Shown here: positions 1-7,731 of the stretch, piece by piece
Layout of the letters: each line of letters starts with the position of its first letter
Position numbering within the stretch: position 1 is the first letter of the stretch
NCBI RefSeq assembly: GCF_029846175.1
Contig: NZ_JARWAC010000027.1
Span: forward strand, 1-64,000
Reading direction: 5' to 3'
Length of the DNA: 64,000 nt
Source: Sphaerisporangium sp. TRM90804
GTDB taxonomy: Bacteria > Actinomycetota > Actinomycetes > Streptosporangiales > Streptosporangiaceae
Translations under genes and position numbers: made by a program
The notes under the pieces: generated by a model
Seen by the model: only the letters and a program-made list of their open reading frames with translations
Database searches by the model: none
Told to the model about the DNA's origin: nothing

Positions 1-86
1 CCGATGTAGTTGTGGTTGAGCATCCGGGCCTCTTCCTGGGCCAGGACGACAACACGCCGTGCGCGGTCAGTGAACCTCTCGAACAT
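1..86 (-). CDS. clpC: ClpC-type Clp ATPase, N-terminal fragment cut by window edge
   Basis: The 28 complete codons read MFERFTDRARRVVVLAQEEA followed by RMLNHNYI, the nearly invariant start of ClpC, the Hsp100 AAA+ unfoldase that feeds ClpP. Only the beginning of the Clp N-domain is present, so it could be full ClpC or a short Clp-N-only protein. The ATG at 84-86 has GGAG seven bases upstream. It starts 20 bp after the stop of the SRPBCC gene on the same strand, so it probably belongs to that operon. Whether it is the housekeeping copy or a second paralogue cannot be told from 86 bases. Family assignment is secure; length and role are not. Confidence 0.8.
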   Translation of the reverse strand, partial: MFERFTDRARRVVVLAQEEARMLNHNYI

Positions 87-106
87 CTCGTCGCTCCGGC
101 AGCCGA

Positions 107-1171
107 TCAGGTGGACCATCCGTGCGGGCCCATGGGCGCGCCCGCGGGGGGACCGAACATCGACTGCGCGCGGCGGAACGCCAGCATCCAGAAGTTGGTG
201 ATCAGTCGTCGTTCCGGCAGCGGGTCGATGATCCGCAGGCCCTCCCACGAGTGGTGGAAGACCTGCAGAAGGCTCCGCCCGAGCCCGGCGTGCTCGATCC
301 ACAGCCGGCCGCCGAGCGCCTCGTCCCACGCGGGCCGGGCGAGGGTGAACTCCACGTACGGCATGTAGGAGGGGAACTCCTGGGCGGCCTCGACCGCCTT
401 GGTGACGTCGAGCCGCACGGTGCCGCTGGCGTCGCCCATCATCACCGTCATCGGGTCGCCGACGGCCAGCGAGCCGGTGGTGCGCTGCAGCCAGTGCTTC
501 ACGGCCCCGGGGCTGGTCAGCGCCTCCCACGCCTCGAACGCCGACAGCGGCAGCTCCGCCTGGATGTAGGGGCCCATCCGCCGCCACGTCCACCGGTTGT
601 CGGTGCCGCTGCGCAGGTGGGCCGCGAGCTGCTCCAGGATGCCCGGCCAGCCCATGCCGTTCCAGGAGCGCCAGTCGGACGGCGGGTTGACGGCCTCCTC
701 GGTGACGAGCACGGTGGTGGCCTCGGGCCCGCGTGGACGCACCTCCCAGGTGACCGACGTCGCCGGGCCGATGCCCACCCAGCGCCACAGGTACCGCAGG
801 GTGCCGGTCCTGCCGCCGTCCGGGGCGGTGACGGCCTCGGTCCTGCACAGGAAGAACTCGCCGTCCTCGAAGTCGAGGATCGACTCCTTGCCCTGCTTGG
901 CCCAGCGCCCGTTGGTCTTGGCCAACCACCGGCCCAGCGACTTGGGCTCGGTGAGCGCGCTCCACACCTCGGCGGCCGAGTAGGGCACCGTCACCTCGCT
1001 GACCAGCCGCTCCCACCGGTCCTGGGAGACGGGACGGGCGACCACGCTGAGCAGCGGGGGCAGGGTGGCGGCGGTGATGTCGGGCATCGCCAGCCAGACC
1101 GGCTGGGGTCTGGACGCCTGCCGGCCGTTGGGCGTGGGAGGTCCGGGCTGCGTGGTCGGTGAGGCGGACAT
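107..1171 (-). CDS. Double SRPBCC (START-like) domain protein
   Basis: 354 residues. After a proline-rich leader of about 40 residues come two SRPBCC/AHSA1-like modules, about 45-190 and 195-345. The first has the typical entry 'VPYSAAEVWSALTEPKSLGR' and a 'DFEDGEFF' strand; the second repeats the pattern with 'LPLSAFEAWEALTSPGAVKH'. The fold makes a hydrophobic cavity used by polyketide cyclases, lipid carriers and Aha1-like proteins; the ligand cannot be read from sequence. A second double-SRPBCC gene lies at 4486-5322 with the same arrangement, so the two are probably paralogues. I start at the ATG at 1171; an in-frame TTG at 1183 is possible. The gene is last before the clpC fragment, 20 bp away. 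Confidence 0.87.
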   Translation of the reverse strand: MSASPTTQPGPPTPNGRQASRPQPVWLAMPDITAATLPPLLSVVARPVSQDRWERLVSEVTVPYSAAEVWSALTEPKSLGRWLAKTNGRWAKQGKESILDFEDGEFFLCRTEAVTAPDGGRTGTLRYLWRWVGIGPATSVTWEVRPRGPEATTVLVTEEAVNPPSDWRSWNGMGWPGILEQLAAHLRSGTDNRWTWRRMGPYIQAELPLSAFEAWEALTSPGAVKHWLQRTTGSLAVGDPMTVMMGDASGTVRLDVTKAVEAAQEFPSYMPYVEFTLARPAWDEALGGRLWIEHAGLGRSLLQVFHHSWEGLRIIDPLPERRLITNFWMLAFRRAQSMFGPPAGAPMGPHGWST

Positions 1172-1228
1172 CGTGTCGTCCAATCGTCAACGGGCCGGCG
1201 GGGACGGGGATGGGGAAGGGCGCCGGAA

Positions 1229-1268
1229 GGCGGGCCGGGGGAAAGGGGGGGCATGCTCCCGGCCCGCC
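1229..1268 (-). terminator. GC-rich hairpin between the 214-residue gene and the SRPBCC gene
   Basis: Perfect 11-bp arms (GGCGGGCCGGG at 1229-1239, CCCGGCCCGCC at 1258-1268) around an 18-base loop, in the 112-bp gap after the stop at 1284. No U-tract follows, so it may attenuate or stabilise the transcript rather than end it. Confidence 0.4.
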
Positions 1269-1283
1269 CGCCGAGGCGGGAGG

Positions 1284-1928
1284 CTACATCTCCTCCTTGA
1301 CGAGGTAGCCGCCCATGTTGAAGCGGAGGCTGGTGAGGTAGGCCACCGGCTCCCGCTCGGGGTGCGCCATGTCGTACAGCGGCAGCATGCGGTAGATCTG
1401 GCCCTTGCCGGGCGCGCCCGCCGGCGGGATCGACCGCACGTCGTCGATCGTGAGGATCACCGGCTCCTTGTTGTAGAGCTTCATGCCCAGCTTGGGCACG
1501 TCGAAGATGCAGCCGACCGCCATGCGGCACGCCTTGGCCGAGGGGCCCTCACCCGCGTACGGGTCGAACGGCGTGCGGATCTGGCCCGCCGACAGGCAGT
1601 CGGGGTTGAGGGTGACGGTGATGGTGCCGAGCTCTTCGGACTCGCCGACCATCTTCATCTCGATGAGGTTGGTGTAGACCTCGGCGCCCGCCCACTCGGC
1701 GTCGGTCGGCTCGGACCGCACCACGCGGACCCAGCCGTCGAAGGGGACGGTGAACTCGCCCACGCCGGGCACCGCGAAGGTGTCCACGGAGTAGAGGCCG
1801 AGGTTGTCGATTCCGGGCTGCGGCGGCGTCCACGGGACGACCGGCGTCCCGGCGTACTTGTTCTCGACGCCGTCGAGGTTGACCTTCGGACCGTAGACGA
1901 TCTTTGGATCGGAGGTTGCGGCAGACAT
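1284..1928 (-). CDS. Protein of unknown family, 214 residues
   Basis: I do not recognise a characterised family. The protein is soluble, with no signal peptide or membrane segment, and is rich in valine, proline and charged residues. Predicted beta character is strong, with alternating hydrophobic strands such as 'VGEFTVPFDGWVRVVR' and 'EELGTITVTLNPDC'. Four cysteines are present; three lie in residues 110-150. The ATG at 1928 has AAGGAAA upstream. It lies 34 bp after the stop of the HEAT-repeat gene at 1963-3294, so the two are very likely co-transcribed and may act together. The neighbourhood (SRPBCC proteins, ketoreductase, SARP) suggests a role in specialised metabolism, which is inference only. 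Confidence 0.8.
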   Translation of the reverse strand: MSAATSDPKIVYGPKVNLDGVENKYAGTPVVPWTPPQPGIDNLGLYSVDTFAVPGVGEFTVPFDGWVRVVRSEPTDAEWAGAEVYTNLIEMKMVGESEELGTITVTLNPDCLSAGQIRTPFDPYAGEGPSAKACRMAVGCIFDVPKLGMKLYNKEPVILTIDDVRSIPPAGAPGKGQIYRMLPLYDMAHPEREPVAYLTSLRFNMGGYLVKEEM

Positions 1929-1962
1929 GGTGGTTTCCTTCGATGTCAGGACTGCGGGGGAC

Positions 1963-3294
1963 TCAAGGACGAGGGTGCTGGGTCCAGTCGCAGCAGGTCA
2001 GGCCTGGCACGTCCGGAATGCCGTCCATGTCGGTGTCGATCTCGCCCTCGGTGGTCGAGTAGACGTCACGGGAGTTCAGGTCGATGCGGCCGTCGCCGTC
2101 CCAGTCGTTCAGCTTGCCCTTGAAGGTGCCGAGGATGAACGCGTTGGTCATCGGCCCGACCTCGGGGTCGTGCAGCGTCGACAGCACGCCGTTGCCGGGG
2201 AGCAGGATCTCCTCCAGCGGCTTGCCCGCCACCCGCGCCAGGTTGACGTAACCCCAGCCCTGGAAGCGGCCGCGGACGTAGCGGATCGCCGGCGACTCCC
2301 TGATCTGGAAGGTCGGCTCCAGGTACCACGTGCCGTGCCGGGCGAACCCGATGTTGGCCTCGCGGATGCCTTGGGACGGGTCGTCCGCGTGCCCGGACTT
2401 GAAGAACGGCCGGGGCACGAGCGACTCGAAGAAGAAGTTGCCGCGGTCGCGCCGGGTCCGGTCGGTGAAGCCGCGGAACAGGTAGTTGTCCACGTGCGGG
2501 GAACCGTCGGCGTGCAGGCCCTCGATCGTCTTGGCGATCACGAGCTTGCGCTCGCGGGTCTCGACGTTCGGGCAGGCGTGCGCCTGGCCGTAGATGCGGG
2601 CCAGCCCTTGCGGGGCGAGCGAGATCTTGCCCCAGTGCTGGTTGGAGTCGTCCAGCCGCACGTACAGGTCGCAGTGGATGAGCAGGAAGAGCGTCTCGTC
2701 GAAGGTGCGCCCGGGGGTGAGCACCGCCGACCGCCCGTCGAACGCCGGGTCGCCGGTCTGCAGCTCGCTGATGAACAGCTTCGACCACTCGGCGATCTCC
2801 GGGTCGTCGTCCTTCAGGAAGCCCGACAGCGCGGCCACGGCCTGCGGCCCGCCCAGCTTCTCGATGGCCCACAGGGCGTCCCAGCGGACCTGCCGGTCGG
2901 TGTCGTTCTTGACGGCCTGGACGAGCAGTTCGATCGCGTCCGGGTGGTCGCGGTCGGCGTACTCGAACAGGGCCTGCTCGCGCAGCGCCGGGTCGGGGTG
3001 CTTGAGCGCCTGCTCCCGCAGGACCGAGTTGGTCCGGTTGTCCAGGCGGACCGCCACGCGGTCGAGGGCGTAGCCGAAGTCGCTCGCCCAGGCGGCGGGG
3101 TCGCCGGCCACGAAACGCGGGTCGACGTTGCTCAGCGTCGCCCGGTAGGCGAAGTTGAGCGCCTTGCTCTGCTCTTGCTCAAGGTCGTCGAGGAGGATCG
3201 GCGGGGTGCTGGACGACGTGAGGGCGTCGCTCCATGTCCCCGGCGCGTTCTCCGCGAGCGTGGCAGGCGATTTGTTACACAGGTCGATCGCCAT
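1963..3294 (-). CDS. HEAT-repeat protein with C-terminal calcium-binding-type loops
   Basis: 443 residues. Around residues 80-170 lie helical HEAT/PBS-lyase-like repeats ('DPALREQALFEYADRDHPDA', then 'DTDRQVRWDALWAIEKLG'). The middle 170-390 is of no family I recognise. The C-terminus has two Asp-rich loops, 'DWDGDGRIDLNSRD' and 'DTDMDGIPD', that match the DxDxDG pattern of EF-hand, dockerin or thrombospondin-type calcium sites. There is no signal peptide, which is unusual for dockerin-like tails and suggests a cytoplasmic calcium or scaffold role. Start ATG 3294 has GGAAGGA eight bases upstream. It heads the operon with the 214-residue gene and the SRPBCC gene. Substrate and partner unknown. 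Confidence 0.83.
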   Translation of the reverse strand: MAIDLCNKSPATLAENAPGTWSDALTSSSTPPILLDDLEQEQSKALNFAYRATLSNVDPRFVAGDPAAWASDFGYALDRVAVRLDNRTNSVLREQALKHPDPALREQALFEYADRDHPDAIELLVQAVKNDTDRQVRWDALWAIEKLGGPQAVAALSGFLKDDDPEIAEWSKLFISELQTGDPAFDGRSAVLTPGRTFDETLFLLIHCDLYVRLDDSNQHWGKISLAPQGLARIYGQAHACPNVETRERKLVIAKTIEGLHADGSPHVDNYLFRGFTDRTRRDRGNFFFESLVPRPFFKSGHADDPSQGIREANIGFARHGTWYLEPTFQIRESPAIRYVRGRFQGWGYVNLARVAGKPLEEILLPGNGVLSTLHDPEVGPMTNAFILGTFKGKLNDWDGDGRIDLNSRDVYSTTEGEIDTDMDGIPDVPGLTCCDWTQHPRP

Positions 3295-3622
3295 CTCACG
3301 TCCTTCCTTCGTATTCGCTGGCCTTGTGTCATCACACTAAAAAACCGGCCGCCCCCGCGACTTCTCACCATTTGCGGCTTATGAAAGGGGTGATCAGCAA
3401 TCTGGAAGAAGAAGGGTCGATATCGATATTGGTAGAAGTGGTTATACGGCGAACTGTGCGCCATGAAATGATGCCTGGAATGGGTATGCGGAATGCGCGT
3501 GCCCTGAGGGCCGGAGGCGCGGCCGCGCCGGCCCGGCTCGGCGGCCCAGGGCACGCGAAAGCCGGCCGCGCGCCGGGCGGGTGCCGGCGCGCGTGGCCGG
3601 ACGGGAGGGTTCGGGCCGGGCG
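3295..3622. other. 328-bp intergenic region upstream of the HEAT-repeat operon
   Basis: No gene seen. The part at about 3340-3480 is clearly more AT-rich than its surroundings and should hold the promoter for the minus-strand HEAT-repeat operon. It contains a 10-bp palindrome TCGATATCGA at 3417-3426 within a short CGATAT repeat. The part at 3490-3622 is GC-rich 3' flank of the AraC gene. Confidence 0.5.
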
Positions 3623-4489
3623 TCAGGTGGCGCGGCGGCCGGAGCGAGGCGGCCCGCCGCCGGCGGCGAGCAGCGGGAAGGCCGTGAGCACCGACGGGTC
3701 GGTGATGCGCGGCTCGCGCAGGGCGATGAAGAAGTCGGTGGGCATCGGCATGCCCGGCCCCCGGATCTCGATCGGCTCGGGCGCCGCGCCCACGTACAGG
3801 CCCGCGGCGGCGCTCTCGGTGAGCACCTCGAACACCGTCGCCGAGGCCTCCACGCTCACGGCCAGCGCCGCGTACGCGCCCCTGCGGGCCACCGGCGGCA
3901 GCGCGACGCGGCCGGGCGGCTCGATGACCGCGCACGACTTGGGGATCTCCTGGGCGATGGCCGAGGGGAAGAGCCCCACCACGGCGATGCCCGGGGAGTG
4001 GTCGGGACGGCTGCTGAGCCACCCGCACGGGCCGCGCCCGTCGTCCTCGGCCTGGGGGAGCTGGTCGAGCAGCAGCCGCACCGGGACGTCGGCCAGCGGG
4101 GCCGCGCACGTGCGGAACCGCCCGGGGGGCATGCCGACGAGCCGGTTGAACTGGCTGGTGAAGGTGCCGAAGCTGGAGTAGCCCACGGTGATGCTGATCT
4201 CCGTGGCGCTCAGGTCGGTCTCCAGCAGAAGCCGCTTGGCCTCCGCCATCCGCATGGCCGTGAGGAACCGGCCGGGGGTCGCTGCCGTCATCATTCGGAA
4301 CACCCGGTGGAAGTGGAACGGACTCATGAGGGCGGCACGGGCGGCGTCGGTCAGCTCCTGGGGCTCACCGAGGTTCTCTCGCATGGCGACGATGGCTGAG
4401 GTGATGGAACGTGCTCTGATCTCGGCGGTCGACTCCGCCGGAAGGCGGTCGCGCGGAAGGCTCGGCGGCATCGTGTCTGCGTCGATCAT
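3623..4489 (-). CDS. AraC-family transcriptional regulator
   Basis: 288 residues. The two helix-turn-helix units of the AraC DNA-binding domain are at the N-terminal side (about 25-120): 'SPFHFHRVFRMMTAATPGRF', 'LSATEISITVGYSSFGTFTS', 'FNRLVGMPPGRFR'. The remaining 170 residues resemble a GyrI-like or ligand-sensing domain. HTH-first order is the reverse of classical AraC but known in this family. The start ATG (4487-4489) overlaps the stop of the upstream SRPBCC gene as ATGA, so it is translationally coupled to it and to the ketoreductase gene. Likely target: this operon or the HEAT-repeat operon downstream; inference from position. Confidence 0.9.
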   Translation of the reverse strand: MIDADTMPPSLPRDRLPAESTAEIRARSITSAIVAMRENLGEPQELTDAARAALMSPFHFHRVFRMMTAATPGRFLTAMRMAEAKRLLLETDLSATEISITVGYSSFGTFTSQFNRLVGMPPGRFRTCAAPLADVPVRLLLDQLPQAEDDGRGPCGWLSSRPDHSPGIAVVGLFPSAIAQEIPKSCAVIEPPGRVALPPVARRGAYAALAVSVEASATVFEVLTESAAAGLYVGAAPEPIEIRGPGMPMPTDFFIALREPRITDPSVLTAFPLLAAGGGPPRSGRRAT

Positions 4490-5322
4490 CGGGCGCCGTC
4501 CCTCCGCCGGCCGAGATCGCCGATCCCCGCCACCCAGGCCGAGGCGAACCTGGCACGCAGGCCCCGCGCGCGCTCGTCGGGCAGCCCGAGCGAGCGCCAC
4601 CCCCCGTGCCGGAAGCTCAGCCGCAGCACGTCGCCCACCGGGCGCAGCCGGACGGAGCACTCGGTGGGGCGCAGCGCGCCGGGGAGCAGCACCTTGAAGT
4701 CGAGCTCGCGCTCGCCGTCGTCCCGCCAGTCGGCGATCTCGAAGCGGCGCGGGCCCTCGTCGTCGACGACGAAGAACCAGCGGGGCCGGAAGCCGTCGGT
4801 GGCGATGGGAAGCCACTGGTGGACGAGGTCGGGCGCGAGCGGGCTGCGCGGCCCCGGCGGCAGGTCGAGCGACCCGTCGACGTCCCCGCGCCAGACGTAG
4901 CGGCTCTGCTCGCCGGTGGTCAGGTAGGCGCCCAGGCGGCCCAGGAAGTCGGTCCAGCCCTCGGTCATCTCGCGCACGCCGTCGTCGTCACGGCGCGGCT
5001 CGTGGTCGGTGACGGTGATCTCGCATCCCCACGGGGTCTCGCGCAGCCGCCAGCGGATGGAGCACTCGGGCCCGAACCCGAGGAACCGCCAGCGGAACTC
5101 CACCAGGTGCGGGGCCCGCACCAGGTCGGTGCGGACGGCGAAGAAGTCGCCGTCACCGAAGTCGACCCTGGTGGCGGTCCCCTCCTCCAGCGGGGAGTCG
5201 GCGGCGCCGAACCACTTGCCCAGCCCGGCGGCCTCGGTGAGGGCCGCCCAGGCCGCCGCCACCGGGCGGTCCACGCGGACCTTGACCACGGCCGTCCCCC
5301 GGCCCGACTCACGCTCTTTCAT
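4486..5322 (-). CDS. Double SRPBCC (START-like) domain protein
   Basis: 278 residues, two SRPBCC modules (about 10-135 and 140-270). Key strings are 'VDRPVAAAWAALTEAAGLGK', 'DFGDGDFFAVRTD' and 'FRWRFLGFGPECSIRWRL', closely paralleling the SRPBCC gene at 107-1171, which suggests an old duplication within this locus. START-like folds bind hydrophobic molecules and include aromatase/cyclases; no catalytic residue can be assigned. Both ends overlap neighbours by four bases: its ATG (5320-5322) sits in the ketoreductase stop and its stop sits in the AraC start. The three therefore form a tightly coupled operon. Confidence 0.88.
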   Translation of the reverse strand: MKERESGRGTAVVKVRVDRPVAAAWAALTEAAGLGKWFGAADSPLEEGTATRVDFGDGDFFAVRTDLVRAPHLVEFRWRFLGFGPECSIRWRLRETPWGCEITVTDHEPRRDDDGVREMTEGWTDFLGRLGAYLTTGEQSRYVWRGDVDGSLDLPPGPRSPLAPDLVHQWLPIATDGFRPRWFFVVDDEGPRRFEIADWRDDGERELDFKVLLPGALRPTECSVRLRPVGDVLRLSFRHGGWRSLGLPDERARGLRARFASAWVAGIGDLGRRRDGAR

Positions 5323-6605
5323 GGCTGCCCTTTCTTCGGTGTGTTGCCCTCCGGCGGCTGCTCGCTGAGGAGCACGCTGGTGCCGGGTCCCCGCCAGGCG
5401 AGCAGGCGTTCCACCGCTGCCAGCCCTTCGGCGAGCCTGATCGGGACGTATCCGGCGAGCCGCGCCGTCGCGACGGCGCCGGTCTCGGCCGCCACGCCGG
5501 CGCCGTCCCAGATGGACCATTCGGCGGTGAGGTAGCGCGGGCCGGGGGCCGTGCGGGCCAGCCGGTCGACCTCGCGCCTGAGCAGTTCGTTGGCCAGCGC
5601 GTACGCCCCCACGCCCCGGTGCGGTGCCCGCGCCAGGATGGAGCCGAAGGCCAGCACCACCTTGAGCCGGCGGGGGTCGGCGGCCGACATGATCGCGCGC
5701 AGGCCCTCCACCTTGGGGGCGGCGAGCCGGAGCAGGTCTGCGGGCTCCAGGCCGCGCACCATGCCGCCCTCGATCGTTCCAGCGCAGTGCACGACGGCCG
5801 AGACGGGCTTGCTGCGGGTGACCCCGCGCAGCACCGCCCGGACCGCCTCCCCGTCGGTGACGTCCACCGGCAGGTGGACGAACGGCAGCCCGGAGGCGCG
5901 CATCGCCGACAGGGAGCCGTGCGCGCCGGAGGTGGTGGGGTCGATGTGGTCGAGCAGGACGGGCTGGACGCCGAGCCGCTCGGCCAGCCGCCGCGCGACC
6001 GTGCGGCCGAGCCCGCCGAGCCCGCCGGTGACGACCACCAGGTCGCCGGGGCGCAGCGGCGGCGGTTCGCGGGGCAGCGCGCCCCGGGTCCAGGAGGTGG
6101 AGCAGGCCAGGCCGTCGGCGTCGACCGCCACCTCGCCCGTGCCGGCCCGGCCGGACGTGGCCGCGGTCATGGCCAGGTCGCGCGCGGCGGCCAGCGCCGC
6201 CGCCGACGGCGCCACCTCCAGCGCGAGCGGCGCCAGCTCGGGCGCCTCGCGCCGCAGCGTGCGCAGCAGCCCCTCGCCGCCGGCCCCGGTGTGCAGCAGC
6301 ACCAGGGGGGCGCCGCCTCGCGAGGCGTGGCGTACGGCGTCCAGCAGGGTGGCGGCGCAGGGCCGGGTGAAGGCGTCGGGCAGGACGGCGACGGTGCCGC
6401 CGCCGGCGGAGGCCCAGCCGCTCACCAGGGCGGCGAGCCCGTCGGCGGGGCCGGGGGTGAACACCGTCCACGGGCGCGGGAGGCCCAGCACCGGCACGTG
6501 GCGCGGGACGGTGACGGCGGCGGGTGTCGGGATCCACACGCGGAGTCCGCGCGTTCCGTGGCGGGCCGCCCCAGGCGGGCGGAGTGGCGAGGCGAGCAGC
6601 CGCAT
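5319..6605 (-). CDS. Stand-alone polyketide-type ketoreductase (SDR family)
   Basis: 428 residues. The C-terminal half (about 195-385) is a KR domain of modular-PKS type: NADPH motif 'VVVTGGLGGLGRTVARRLAE', an N-rich 'SAVVHCAGTIEGG', and catalytic Ser, Tyr and Asn in 'FGSILARAPHRGVGAYALAN'. The N-terminal half looks like the degenerate structural subdomain that accompanies KRs. No acyl carrier, ketosynthase or acyltransferase domain is attached, so it would act in trans on a carrier- or CoA-bound ketone. I choose ATG 6605 because GGAGG lies just upstream; an in-frame GTG at 6656 would add 17 residues. Its stop overlaps the next gene's ATG. This is the clearest biosynthetic enzyme in the region. 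Confidence 0.85.
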   Translation of the reverse strand: MRLLASPLRPPGAARHGTRGLRVWIPTPAAVTVPRHVPVLGLPRPWTVFTPGPADGLAALVSGWASAGGGTVAVLPDAFTRPCAATLLDAVRHASRGGAPLVLLHTGAGGEGLLRTLRREAPELAPLALEVAPSAAALAAARDLAMTAATSGRAGTGEVAVDADGLACSTSWTRGALPREPPPLRPGDLVVVTGGLGGLGRTVARRLAERLGVQPVLLDHIDPTTSGAHGSLSAMRASGLPFVHLPVDVTDGEAVRAVLRGVTRSKPVSAVVHCAGTIEGGMVRGLEPADLLRLAAPKVEGLRAIMSAADPRRLKVVLAFGSILARAPHRGVGAYALANELLRREVDRLARTAPGPRYLTAEWSIWDGAGVAAETGAVATARLAGYVPIRLAEGLAAVERLLAWRGPGTSVLLSEQPPEGNTPKKGQP

Positions 6606-6660
6606 CGCGCCTCCAGCGTCGACCTTGTCCGTTGGTCTGTTGAGAGGATGCCCCACGTAC

Positions 6661-7455
6661 CTAGCGGATACTTAGCGGGACATCGGTGCGTCCGGCGTGG
6701 CCGGCGGCCCTGAGCACCTCGGCCTGCAGCCGCTCGGCCTCGGCCGACGGCTCCAGCCCGAGCTCGCGCTTCAGGATGATGCGCAGGTTCTGGTACGCCT
6801 GGAGCGCCTCGCTGCGCCGTCCGGCGCGGCCGAGCGCGGTGATCAGCTGGCCGTGCAGCCATTCGTTCAGCGGGTGCGCGGCCACCAGCGACCGCAGCTC
6901 CCCGATCAGCTCGCGGTGCCGCCCGAGCATCAGGTCGGCCGAGATGCGCAGCTCACGAGCGCGCAGCCGGTCCTCCTCCAGCAGCGCCACGTGGGTCTGC
7001 AGCAGGGGGCCGAGCCGGACGTTCGCCAGCGGCGGACCGCTCCACATCGCCAGCGCGTCCCGCAGGTCGTGGGCCGCCTCGTCGTGGCGGCCCTGCTCCA
7101 GGTGGACGCGGCCCCGCGTGACCAGCCGGCGGAACACCTCGGTGTCCAGGGCGCCGTGCTCGACCCGCAGGAGGTAGCCCTGCGCCATGGTCGGCAGCAT
7201 CGCGTGCCCGGCCGTGCCCATGGTCTTGCGCAGGATGTTGGTACGAAGACGGTAGATGTAGGTCTGGACCGTGGTCACCGCGGTCTTCGGCGGAGAGTCG
7301 TCCCACAACTCTTCGATGATCAGATCGAGAGGTACCACCTGGTTCGCCCGCATGAGGAGCAGGGCGAGAATTTGGCGAACCCGAGGCGCTGTGGGGGTGC
7401 AGACCCGAATATCGGTCCTTATCTCCAACGCCCCGAGCGCCCTGAATTCGATCAT
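6661..7455 (-). CDS. SARP-family (AfsR/DnrI/RedD type) transcriptional activator
   Basis: 264 residues. Residues 1-95 form an OmpR-like winged-helix domain ('MIEFRALGALEI', 'RQILALLLMRANQVVPLDLI', 'VQTYIYRLRTNI'). Residues 100-250 are the bacterial transcriptional activator (BTAD) domain with TPR-like helices ('WLHGQLITALGRAGRRSEAL', 'LQAYQNLRIILKRELGLEPS'). Such short SARPs are cluster-situated activators of antibiotic gene clusters. I start at ATG 7455, which has GGAG six bases upstream and matches the usual family start; the reading frame extends to 7497. It lies 55 bp before the ketoreductase start and is probably in the same transcript. Candidate binding repeats lie in the divergent region at 7592-7639. 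Confidence 0.93.
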   Translation of the reverse strand: MIEFRALGALEIRTDIRVCTPTAPRVRQILALLLMRANQVVPLDLIIEELWDDSPPKTAVTTVQTYIYRLRTNILRKTMGTAGHAMLPTMAQGYLLRVEHGALDTEVFRRLVTRGRVHLEQGRHDEAAHDLRDALAMWSGPPLANVRLGPLLQTHVALLEEDRLRARELRISADLMLGRHRELIGELRSLVAAHPLNEWLHGQLITALGRAGRRSEALQAYQNLRIILKRELGLEPSAEAERLQAEVLRAAGHAGRTDVPLSIR

Positions 7456-7591
7456 CTGATTCTCCGTTGACGGCGAATCTCTCCGGGTTTGCTCCATTGG
7501 TGGGCTCGCAGGTATTTGCGAGATTAGTCAGCCATTCCATAGCACGACAAGAGAATGCGCGGCGGATCCCACCAAAGTCATGCGCCGATGA

Positions 7592-7639
7592 TCGAATGTT
7601 CGGCCGGAGGTGTCGAAAGGGGGCGTGGGGTATCGAAAG
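7592..7639 (+). promoter_or_regulatory. Putative SARP-box direct repeats
   Basis: Three same-orientation heptamers, TCGAATG at 7592, TCGAAAG at 7613 and TCGAAAG at 7633, are spaced 21 and 20 bp, about two helical turns. They are followed by an AT-rich GTATTTAT (from about 7642) that could be a -10 region for the MFS gene. SARPs typically bind direct TCGA-type heptamers on one face of the helix. A fourth, weaker TCGAGGT lies at 7660. Confidence 0.45.
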
Positions 7640-7731
7640 TTGTATTTATCGCCGCGCCGTCGAGGTGAGTGACTGTTGAGGTCTGGACCGCTCCCCGGTG
7701 CCCGCGGGCACGGGCCGCTTTAGGAGTCCTC

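Noticed and set aside
122-1162. 346-codon plus-strand ORF opposite the SRPBCC gene
   Set aside because: Arg/Gly/His-rich translation without domains; it is the antisense shadow of a well-supported SRPBCC gene in GC-rich DNA.
1927-3384. 485-codon plus-strand ORF opposite the HEAT-repeat gene
   Set aside because: Composition is typical of an antisense frame; the minus-strand product has recognisable repeats, calcium loops and a ribosome site.
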